6,376 nucleotides of DNA from an uncultured Clostridium sp. (GCA_937944945.1 CALEBD010000212.1:1-6376); one strand, 5' to 3'; shown: positions 1 to 5,680, counted from the first letter of the stretch. Made by a program: numbers and translations. The notes: generated from the letters alone by a model not told the origin.

Positions 1-3000
1 TAACTACTGTAGACTTATCAACAGCCACAAAAGTTCAGAACTTACAATATCAATTTACAAATGATGCTATTAAGCATAAAATAGAATTAACAAAAACTGA
101 CTCAGTGACTTATGCTTATGTTGAAGGTGCAGAATATAGTTTATATGCAAATGGAAGTCCTTACCCGACAGCCACAGCTGTTACAAATGCAAGTGGTGAA
201 CTAGTTTTTGACAACGTAACACCTGGTAGTTATATAGTTAAAGAAACTAAAGCACCACCAAATTATGAGTTAAGTGCTGAGGAATTTCCTGTAGTAGTTG
301 AGAAAAGCACAGAGTCAAAGACTTATAAAATCAGTGCTAAAGATACCCCAATTAAACATAAAATTCAAGTAATAAAGAAAGATAAAGAAACAGGTGCTCT
401 ATTAGCAGGAGCAAAATTGGGATTGTATAAGAATGGTGGTTTAAAACAAGAGAAAACAACAAATAGTCAAGGTGTTGTTGAATTTACAGATATAAATGCA
501 GGTAGTTATGAAATAAAAGAAATGACTGCTCCAGTAAATTATCTGTTAAGCAACGAAGTAATTAATGTGGATATAGTAGATAAAACTTCAGCTGAAACAT
601 TAAGTTTCGATTTCTTGGATGAACCAATAAAACATAAAATCAATGTTATTAAATCTGACGGAGATAGTAATAAATTATTAGAAGGTGTTGTATTTGGTTT
701 ATTTGAGGGAGATAAAGAAATTGCTAGAGCAACAACAAATGCTCAAGGTGTTGCTACTTTCACTAATGTAAAAACAGGTAATTACATTATTAAAGAATTG
801 GAAACAATTCCAGACTATTCTTTGAGTGACGAAACAATAACTGTTAACATTGGAGATAGAACTAAATCTGAAACATTCCAATTTAAATTTAAAAATTATC
901 GTTTAAAACATAAAATTGTTGTAACAAAAATAGATTCCGAAACCAAACAACCAGTTGCAGGAGCCACATTAGCAATCTATAATGGAAGTCAATTATTATC
1001 AAAAAGTTTAACTGACGATAATGGTATAGTTACTTTTGGTAATTTAGGTAGTGGAACATATACTATAAAAGAAGTAGATGCTCCACCAAATTATAATCTG
1101 TCTGATAAGACAATTACAGTTACTATAGGTGAGGAATCCACCAGTCAAACAATACAAAAGACATTTGAAAATACACCTATAAAACATAAAGTTACTGTAT
1201 TAAAGACTGATGCAGAATCTAATAAAGTTTTACAAGGTGTTGTATTTGGATTATTCCAAAACAATAATGAGATAGCTAGAGCAACAACTGATAGTAAAGG
1301 TATTGCTACATTTGATAATATCAAAAAGGGTAATTATGTAATAAAAGAGCTAGAAACTATTGATGATTATACTCTAAGTGATAGAGAAATAAATGTTGAT
1401 ATTGACGACCAAACTTCAGCTAAAACATTTGAGTATACATTTACTAATGCCCCATTAAAGCATAAAATTGTTGTAACTAAGATTGACTCTGAAACGAAAC
1501 AACCTTTACAAGGTGCTTTATTAGCATTATATAAAGGTGATAGTTTAATTAGTAAAGCAAGGAGTAATGCACAAGGTATTGTTGAATTTACTGACTTAAG
1601 GGACGGTGTATACACAATCAAAGAGGTTGAAGCACCTATAAACTTTAAGTTATCTAAAGCTACTGTTGAAGTAAATATAGCTAATCAAACTTCAAGCAAC
1701 ACGTTCACTGCTACTTTTGAAAACGAGCCTATCTTAAATAAGATAACTGTTACAAAATTAGATGGTGATACGGGAGCCAAACTTCAAGGTGCTGAGTTTG
1801 CTTTATTAAAAGACGGAAATGAAGTAGCAAGAGCAGTGACAGACGCTAAAGGTATAGCTACATTCAGTAATTTAAGAGCAGGTAACTATCAAATAAAAGA
1901 AACTAAAGCTCCAGTAAATTATACTTTAAATGATAAGATTGTCGATATAACAATCAATGATAGTGATAAAGAGCAAACTGTTAATTATGACTTTAATGAC
2001 GAATCTGTTAAGCATGAAATAGTCTTAACTAAGACAGATAAAGAAAATAATAAGACTTTAAAAGATGCTGTTTATGGACTTTATTTATATGGTAACATAG
2101 TTAAGAAAGGTACTACTGACGAAAATGGTAAAATTGTTTTCTCTGATTTAAAAACAGGTAATTACATCATTAAAGAAATAACACCACCAGTAAATTATTA
2201 TTTATCAGACGAAGAAATTAGTGTAAATATGGGTAACCAAACTTCGAGTCAAACATTCACAGTTGAAGCAAAAGATGTTCCTATTAAACACAAAGTTCAA
2301 GTAAACAAAGTGGATGCAGTTTCTAGAGAACCAGTTGCAGGTGCAGTATTTGCTATATATCAAAATGATACTGAGATAGCTAGAGCAACTTCTAATGATA
2401 AAGGTATTGCTTTATTTGAGAATTTAAGACCTGGAAATTATACTATAAAAGAAGTTGAAGTGCCACCAAATTATCACTTAAATAAAGAGGTTATAAATGT
2501 TGAAATAACAGATGCTACAAAAGCTAAGACCTATGTATTTGAGTTTGAAAATGAGCAAATACAACATAAGATTATAGTAACTAAGACTGATAGAGAAACA
2601 GGAGAACCTCTATCTGATACTGTATTTGGTGTTTATCAAAATGACAAATTAATCAGAAAAGGTAAGACTAATGAAAATGGTGAAGTAACATTTACTGCAA
2701 TGTTAAAGGGTGAGTATGAGATAAAAGAACTTATACCTCCAATAAATCATTTATTAGATTCTGAACCTCAAACATTACGTATAGTTAATCAGTCTGCAAG
2801 TCAAAAGTTCAAAGTTAGATTTGATAACGGTTATATACCAAATAATATAATCGTAGTTAAAAAGGATAGTGAGACTAAAGAACTTATAGCAGGTGCAGAG
2901 TTTGCTTTATATCAAGATGGTAAGGAGATAGCTAGAGCCACTTCTAACGAACAAGGTGAAGCTAAGTTCGAAAATCTTAGAAATGGTAAATATACAGTAA

Positions 3001-4223
3001 AAGAAATTAATCCTCCTATCAACTATTTCTTAAATGAACAAGAGATAGAGGTAAACATCAAAGACTCTACTGAATCACAAACACTTACTTATGATTTTGA
3101 GAATACTCCAGTAAAACACAAAATCATAGTAAACAAAGAAGATTCTGAGAATTCAAATAAATTAGAAGGTGCAAAGTTTGGATTATATCAAGGTGATGAT
3201 AAAGTAGCTGAAGGTGTAACAAATGAGCAAGGTCAAGTAGTATTCGAAAATCTTAGAAAAGGTGAATATACTATAAAAGAACTTGAAGCACCTACAGGAT
3301 TTAGATTGAATGAAGAAACTATTAATGTAACTATAGGTGATAATACTGAATCTCAAGTATTCGAAGAAACATTTAAGAATGAACCAATCAAGTTTACTTT
3401 AAATGTTTATAAACGAGAATACTTTGAAGATAAGCCTATAGAGGGTGTTAAATTCAGATTAGTTTCTGATGGAAAGATTGTGTATTTCCCATTAGAAATA
3501 AATGCTGATGAATCAGAAGAAACAGAAAATAGTACAGAAAATAAACAGTCTATAGCATTCTCTGATGTTATAGAGGATAAAAATGTATTAACTAGTTTAG
3601 ATGATTCTGATGCACCTGAAGGAATGACCAGTGTATTCACAACTAATGCAGATGGTAGTATTGAGTTCCCAGTGAAATTACGTTATGGTAATTATGAACT
3701 TATTGAACTAGAAGCTAAAGAGGGTTATAAACCTCTAGAAGATACAATCAAATTTACAGTAGATGAAAACACTAAAATGGGTGATGACCTAGATAACTTA
3801 GTTTATACTTCTGTTGTAGAAAATCATATTGGTGAAGGTGAAATGGAATTAACTAAACAGGATGTTTCAACTGGAGAGTTACTTCCTAACGCTAAATTCA
3901 AGATTTATGCAGAAGATAAGGAAACAGTTGTAGCTAAAGGTATAACTGATGAAAACGGTATAGCTAAGTTTAAGTTAGAGATAGGTAAATATTATTATCA
4001 AGAGTATGAAGCTCCTGTTGGTTATGAGTTAGATGATAGTTTATTTGAATTTGAAATAAAAGCAAATAAAGAAATAGTAAAATGTCAAATGACTAATACA
4101 CCTAATCCAAAACTTCCTAAAACAGGTGCAGTTGGTTCTATATTCCCTGTGGTAATAGTTTGTACTCTAATATCTTTAGCTTGTGCAGGTTACATTATTA
4201 TTCGTAAGGGTAGTAAGAAGTAA
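1..4223 (+). CDS. Giant LPXTG-anchored adhesin of tandem SpaA/Cna-B-like domains (5' end outside window)
   Basis: The frame is open from the first complete codon at position 3 to TAA at 4221-4223, giving 1406 visible residues. The first GTG (105) is not the start, because the repeat pattern continues in phase upstream of it. The protein contains 14 prealbumin-like SpaA/Cna-B domains, beginning near 69, 351, then every 276 bp to 3387, with the last near 3831. Each domain shows a first-strand Lys (as in VTKxD), a GAxFxLY-type strand, TTNxxGxxxF, a YxIKE glutamate and a final Asn or Asp (as in FENEP). In this family Lys, Glu and Asn/Asp form an intramolecular isopeptide bond that stiffens the stalk. 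The C-terminus has LPKTG, a hydrophobic helix and RKGSKK, so it is likely sortase-anchored to peptidoglycan. No Cys occurs in the visible ectodomain until just before LPKTG. The signal peptide and any N-terminal ligand-binding head are not visible, so the ligand is unknown. A terminator follows directly. Confidence 0.95.
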   Translation, partial: TTVDLSTATKVQNLQYQFTNDAIKHKIELTKTDSVTYAYVEGAEYSLYANGSPYPTATAVTNASGELVFDNVTPGSYIVKETKAPPNYELSAEEFPVVVEKSTESKTYKISAKDTPIKHKIQVIKKDKETGALLAGAKLGLYKNGGLKQEKTTNSQGVVEFTDINAGSYEIKEMTAPVNYLLSNEVINVDIVDKTSAETLSFDFLDEPIKHKINVIKSDGDSNKLLEGVVFGLFEGDKEIARATTNAQGVATFTNVKTGNYIIKELETIPDYSLSDETITVNIGDRTKSETFQFKFKNYRLKHKIVVTKIDSETKQPVAGATLAIYNGSQLLSKSLTDDNGIVTFGNLGSGTYTIKEVDAPPNYNLSDKTITVTIGEESTSQTIQKTFENTPIKHKVTVLKTDAESNKVLQGVVFGLFQNNNEIARATTDSKGIATFDNIKKGNYVIKELETIDDYTLSDREINVDIDDQTSAKTFEYTFTNAPLKHKIVVTKIDSETKQPLQGALLALYKGDSLISKARSNAQGIVEFTDLRDGVYTIKEVEAPINFKLSKATVEVNIANQTSSNTFTATFENEPILNKITVTKLDGDTGAKLQGAEFALLKDGNEVARAVTDAKGIATFSNLRAGNYQIKETKAPVNYTLNDKIVDITINDSDKEQTVNYDFNDESVKHEIVLTKTDKENNKTLKDAVYGLYLYGNIVKKGTTDENGKIVFSDLKTGNYIIKEITPPVNYYLSDEEISVNMGNQTSSQTFTVEAKDVPIKHKVQVNKVDAVSREPVAGAVFAIYQNDTEIARATSNDKGIALFENLRPGNYTIKEVEVPPNYHLNKEVINVEITDATKAKTYVFEFENEQIQHKIIVTKTDRETGEPLSDTVFGVYQNDKLIRKGKTNENGEVTFTAMLKGEYEIKELIPPINHLLDSEPQTLRIVNQSASQKFKVRFDNGYIPNNIIVVKKDSETKELIAGAEFALYQDGKEIARATSNEQGEAKFENLRNGKYTVKEINPPINYFLNEQEIEVNIKDSTESQTLTYDFENTPVKHKIIVNKEDSENSNKLEGAKFGLYQGDDKVAEGVTNEQGQVVFENLRKGEYTIKELEAPTGFRLNEETINVTIGDNTESQVFEETFKNEPIKFTLNVYKREYFEDKPIEGVKFRLVSDGKIVYFPLEINADESEETENSTENKQSIAFSDVIEDKNVLTSLDDSDAPEGMTSVFTTNADGSIEFPVKLRYGNYELIELEAKEGYKPLEDTIKFTVDENTKMGDDLDNLVYTSVVENHIGEGEMELTKQDVSTGELLPNAKFKIYAEDKETVVAKGITDENGIAKFKLEIGKYYYQEYEAPVGYELDDSLFEFEIKANKEIVKCQMTNTPNPKLPKTGAVGSIFPVVIVCTLISLACAGYIIIRKGSKK
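351..3386 (+). repeat. Array of 11 diverged 276-bp (92-codon) domain repeats
   Basis: Domain starts, recognised by [IVL]xHK-type residues (IKHKI, LKHKI, ILNKI, VKHEI, IQHKI, IPNNI and so on), fall at 351, 627, 903, 1179, 1455, 1731, 2007, 2283, 2559, 2835 and 3111, with the next domain at 3387. Every interval is exactly 276 bp. Upstream, the domain at 69 is 282 bp. Downstream, the domain at 3387 is longer because of an insertion, and the last is shorter. Sequence identity between units varies widely, so this is an old array under length constraint rather than a recent perfect tandem repeat. Confidence 0.93.
627..1730 (+). repeat. Two-domain duplication: 627-1178 and 1179-1730 (552 bp each)
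   Basis: Domains starting at 627 and 1179 share GVVFGLF, EIARATT and KELETIxDYxLSD. The domains following each (903 and 1455) share the identical 17-residue start LKHKIVVTKIDSETKQP and a YTIKEVxAP segment. The two-domain block therefore appears duplicated as a unit. The copies have diverged considerably, so the event is not recent. Confidence 0.75.
3387..3830 (+). other. Divergent penultimate adhesin domain with a roughly 50-residue acidic insertion
   Basis: This unit is about 148 residues against 92 for the array. The start (IKFTLNVYK, then IEGVKFRLVSDGK) and the end (TTNADGSIEF, YELIELEAKEGY, final VVENH) align with the other domains. Between them, at about 3481-3630, is an extra segment rich in Asp, Glu, Ser and Asn (for example ADESEETENSTENKQ). 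The Lys, Glu and Asn expected for an isopeptide bond are retained. The insertion would form a long exposed loop near the wall-proximal end of the stalk; its role is unknown. Confidence 0.8.
4113..4220 (+). other. C-terminal cell-wall sorting signal (LPKTG, membrane helix, basic tail)
   Basis: LPKTG is encoded at 4113-4127. It is followed by about 25 mostly hydrophobic residues (including VVIVCTLISLACAGYIII) and ends in RKGSKK. This is the classic three-part sorting signal. In characterised proteins a sortase cuts between Thr and Gly and joins Thr to the peptidoglycan precursor. Confidence 0.95.
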
Positions 4224-4228
4224 AACTT

Positions 4229-4260
4229 ATAAGGTGGATTTTTAAGTCCACCTTATTTTA
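4229..4260 (+). terminator. Intrinsic terminator of the adhesin gene
   Basis: A perfect 10-bp stem pairs 4229-4238 (ATAAGGTGGA) with 4247-4256 (TCCACCTTAT). It can be extended inward by a G-T and a T-A pair to leave a four-base loop. The stem starts five bases after the adhesin stop codon and is followed by a T-rich run. It should end adhesin transcription. Confidence 0.85.
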
Positions 4261-4320
4261 TACTAATAAATTGACTTAAGTATAAAAACATATTTTATAC
4301 TTAATTGAATTTTATTAGTA
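4261..4320. repeat. 60-bp near-perfect inverted repeat abutting a ribosome binding site
   Basis: Outer arms 4261-4270 (TACTAATAAA) and 4311-4320 (TTTATTAGTA) are perfect complements. Inner arms 4276-4287 (TTAAGTATAAAA) and 4293-4304 (TTTTATACTTAA) are also perfect, around the 5-base centre 4288-4292. Between the arms are three more pairs, two mismatches (4275/4305 and 4273/4307) and one unpaired base (4310). About 25 pairs form in total. The palindrome ends at the base before GGAGG (4321). It could be a DNA operator, since it overlaps a promoter, or an RNA hairpin in read-through transcripts. Confidence 0.85.
4271..4301 (+). promoter_or_regulatory. Putative sigma-A-type promoter of the membrane protein gene
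   Basis: TTGACT (4271-4276, 5 of 6 to consensus) and TATACT (4296-4301, 5 of 6) are separated by 19 bp, slightly longer than the ideal 17. The expected transcript start, near 4308, would give a short leader before the ribosome binding site at 4320-4325. The promoter sits inside the 60-bp palindrome, so a regulator binding the dyad would compete with RNA polymerase. Because the dyad is symmetric, a weaker mirror-image promoter reading leftward is also conceivable. Confidence 0.5.
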
Positions 4321-4336
4321 GGAGGTGTATATTTTG
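4320..4336 (+). promoter_or_regulatory. Ribosome binding site that fixes a TTG start
   Basis: AGGAGG at 4320-4325 is followed by 8 bases and TTG at 4334-4336. The GTG at 4325-4327 is in the same frame but overlaps the Shine-Dalgarno sequence itself, so it cannot be the start. The same 8-base gap precedes the ATG at 5174 and the small GTG frame at 5064, which supports the TTG choice. Confidence 0.8.
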
Positions 4337-4936
4337 ATTAGCGAAAGAAAAAAATATAAGAAGCTCACAGACTATATCTATTCAAGATATACATTAAAAC
4401 ATGAGTTAAATTTTACAGTAAAGGCTTGTATATTAACCTTGTTTTTCTGTATATTTATGGTGACAGGATATATTTACTTATTCCTTAAAAATTATGGTTT
4501 CAGTATCAGAAACTTCTTAGACAGAGTACCTATAATTTTTATTGTCGCAGTAGCTGTATTTACAGCCGTATTATTATGTGCTTTAATTGGTAATTTATTG
4601 TACTTAAAATTTGGTTGTGATGCAGAAGAAGAAAGCATTTTATTTGACAATTATTTAAGAAATGAGTTCAAAATGTTGTATAGCAAAGGTAAAGTAGAGA
4701 AATATGAGATATTTAGATTTTATCTATTTGATTCCTTAGAACTATATGACCTAAATGCTGACGACTTTGAAGATGGTTTAGATAATGGTACATCGAAATC
4801 ACAACCTAAAACAAATAAACAAACCAAAAATAAAAATTCAACTAAAAGTAATAATAAAGGGAATAATAGTAAGTCAAATTTAAGAGCAATGAATTCTAGA
4901 ACAAATGTAAAAAATAGAGATAGGTCAAGAAGATAG
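4334..4936 (+). CDS. Two-helix membrane protein with a basic low-complexity tail, unknown function
   Basis: This is a 200-residue protein read from TTG at 4334. The basic N-terminus (residues 1-30, with ISERKKYKK) is probably cytoplasmic. Helix 1 spans about residues 31-51, then a short external loop, then helix 2 at about 66-91. Residues 92-146 form a mixed charged, probably folded cytoplasmic part. From about 150 to the end is a disordered tail made almost entirely of Lys, Asn, Ser, Thr, Gln and Arg, ending DRSRR. It has no signal peptidase site, sorting motif or enzyme motif that I recognise. The basic tail could bind nucleic acid or acidic lipids or proteins; this is inference. It lies between the adhesin and the DUF3892 gene, with its own promoter candidate and a palindrome upstream. 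No clear terminator follows it. Confidence 0.85.
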   Translation: MISERKKYKKLTDYIYSRYTLKHELNFTVKACILTLFFCIFMVTGYIYLFLKNYGFSIRNFLDRVPIIFIVAVAVFTAVLLCALIGNLLYLKFGCDAEEESILFDNYLRNEFKMLYSKGKVEKYEIFRFYLFDSLELYDLNADDFEDGLDNGTSKSQPKTNKQTKNKNSTKSNNKGNNSKSNLRAMNSRTNVKNRDRSRR

Positions 4937-4996
4937 CTTGTCCCATTATTAAATAAATTTAAAGTTAACAAACAGTCTTTTATATGCTTAAAAAGT

Positions 4997-5002
4997 TATA
5001 AT
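4997..5002 (+). promoter_or_regulatory. Candidate -10 box (TATAAT) for a leader transcript
   Basis: A perfect TATAAT, but the bases 17 upstream do not resemble TTGACA. TTAACA at 4965-4970 is a good -35 match but lies 26 bp away, too far for a standard promoter. If active, transcription would start near 5009, just before the purine-rich stretch and the hairpin. Confidence 0.3.
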
Positions 5003-5030
5003 AACGTGAAAGAGGATAAAGGGGAAGGGT

Positions 5031-5065
5031 ACAAATATCTTACGAATGGAGGAGGAAGTATTTGT
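5031..5065 (+). promoter_or_regulatory. Hairpin presenting GGAGGAGG in its loop and pairing a GTG start
   Basis: ACAAATA (5031-5037) pairs with TATTTGT (5059-5065) and CTT (5039-5041) with AAG (5056-5058), with T5038 bulged, giving 10 pairs. The 14-base loop 5042-5055 contains the whole GGAGGAGG (5048-5055). The first two bases of the GTG at 5064 are in the stem, so translation start and folding would compete. This is a possible cis-acting RNA switch or protein-binding site; no known riboswitch class is recognised. Confidence 0.45.
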
Positions 5066-5090
5066 GTCTAAATTAAATAAATATGGATAA
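5064..5090 (+). CDS. Possible 8-codon leader peptide (MSKLNKYG) or gene remnant
   Basis: GTG at 5064 follows GGAGGAGG (5048-5055) by 8 bases, the same spacing as at 4334 and 5174, and the frame stops at TAA 5088-5090. It encodes Met-Ser-Lys-Leu-Asn-Lys-Tyr-Gly. The initiation region resembles that of the DUF3892 gene: both read GGAGGAA, 6-7 variable bases, then a start codon followed by TCTAA (Met-Ser-Lys). It may be a translated leader, or the decayed start of a duplicated gene. Translation is unproven. Confidence 0.3.
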   Translation: MSKLNKYG

Positions 5091-5144
5091 ATTTATTTCG
5101 AACTGTAGTTTAATTGAAGTTTTATTAAAATATTAATACTTATC

Positions 5145-5150
5145 TATAAT
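5145..5150 (+). promoter_or_regulatory. Candidate -10 box (TATAAT) for the DUF3892 gene
   Basis: A perfect TATAAT 24 bp before the ATG at 5174. The -35 position is poor (TTATTA at 5122-5127, 17-bp spacing). Transcription would start near 5157 and give a very short leader that excludes the upstream hairpin and small frame. Confidence 0.4.
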
Positions 5151-5173
5151 TGTAAACTTAGGAGGAATATATT

Positions 5174-5671
5174 ATGTCTAAGGTAGTAGCAGTAGAAAAA
5201 GATGGAACAGAAATAGTAGGATATAGATTAGATGATGGTAGAGAGTTTAAGAAACAAGATTTAATAGATAGAATATTAACTAGAGAAATTTCAGTAGATA
5301 ATATTCAAATAGTTGAATCTAGATATGGTGAACCTTATATCAGAAGTACATTTGATGGTGATTCTAAAAATAACTTCCAAAACCTACCAACATATGGAAT
5401 GAGTTCAGGTTATGGGACTTCCAATAACCCTCACAACAGAACTGAAGGATATCCTCATCAAATCGTAGCTGTTAGAAAAGATGGTAGTGATATTCAAGAA
5501 TTTAAGTTAGAAGATGGAACAGTATTATCACAAAAACAAGCAGTTGAAGCAGTTAGAAATAAACAAATAGGTGGCTATGTTATAGGTCACTCTAAGTATG
5601 GTGAAGAGTACCTAAGAAGTTACCCAGACTCAAGTGAAGGTAACAACTTACAAAACCTTCCAGAGTTTTAA
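5174..5671 (+). CDS. Tandem DUF3892-domain protein, unknown function
   Basis: This is a 165-residue soluble protein with no signal peptide or membrane helix, read from ATG 8 bases after AGGAGG (5160-5165). It consists of two copies of a roughly 70-residue module. Copy 1 (residues 4-74) has VVAVEKDG, YRLDDGREF, ESRYGEPYIRS and NNFQNLPTY. Copy 2 (97-165) has IVAVRKDG, FKLEDGTVL, HSKYGEEYLRS and NNLQNLPEF. A Gly/Ser/Asn-rich linker (75-95) joins them. The pattern I[VT]AVRKDG, then LxDG, then YLRS and NLxNLP matches what I know of DUF3892, a small family of undefined function usually found as a single domain. Copy 2 looks closer to the family consensus; copy 1 is more diverged (FQNLP, a longer SVDN segment). 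It lies between a surface-protein membrane gene and a sortase, but nothing in it indicates export. A strong hairpin terminator follows. Confidence 0.88.
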   Translation: MSKVVAVEKDGTEIVGYRLDDGREFKKQDLIDRILTREISVDNIQIVESRYGEPYIRSTFDGDSKNNFQNLPTYGMSSGYGTSNNPHNRTEGYPHQIVAVRKDGSDIQEFKLEDGTVLSQKQAVEAVRNKQIGGYVIGHSKYGEEYLRSYPDSSEGNNLQNLPEF

Positions 5672-5680
5672 AAGCTTATG

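Larger units (their letters stand above)
4937..5173 (+). other. 237-bp intergenic region with candidate promoters and RNA structures
   Basis: No gene of normal size is present. From left to right it holds a TATAAT at 4997-5002 without a good -35 box, a purine-rich stretch at 5005-5030, a hairpin with a Shine-Dalgarno sequence in its loop (5031-5065), a tiny GTG reading frame (5064-5090), an 8-bp AT-only hairpin (5075-5082 with 5091-5098) and a second TATAAT at 5145-5150. The length and structure suggest a regulated leader for the downstream gene, or a small RNA. Confidence 0.6.

Noticed and set aside
105..107. GTG as the start of the adhesin
   Set aside because: The frame is open to the left edge and encodes the end of an earlier domain (FTND) and IKHKI before this codon, with no ribosome binding site; the gene begins outside the window.
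699..881. Minus-strand open frame of 60 codons
   Set aside because: It lies opposite the adhesin repeats, has no recognisable domain, and reflects the base composition of the coding strand.
1367..1621. Minus-strand open frame of 84 codons
   Set aside because: It is a shadow of the adhesin array, with no ribosome binding site or family resemblance.
351..3386. CRISPR array
   Set aside because: The regular period is 276 bp of coding sequence with an open frame and diverged units; there are no short identical repeats separated by unique spacers.
3407..3640. Minus-strand open frame of 77 codons
   Set aside because: It is opposite the acidic insertion of the adhesin; its Ser-rich translation is what antisense of Asp/Glu/Ser codons would give.
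4261..4320. Insertion-sequence end or replication origin
   Set aside because: The palindrome is a single short dyad with no transposase, target duplication or iterons nearby; a promoter-linked operator or RNA hairpin explains it better.
4720..4971. Minus-strand open frame of 83 codons with Leu/Phe-rich translation
   Set aside because: The hydrophobic look is the antisense of Lys/Asn codons in the basic tail of the membrane protein; no supporting start signals.
5006..5071. GTG frame of 21 codons overlapping the leader hairpin
   Set aside because: It has no ribosome binding site and reads through the GGAGGAGG sequence as Gly-Gly-Gly, so the shorter GTG frame at 5064 is the better candidate.
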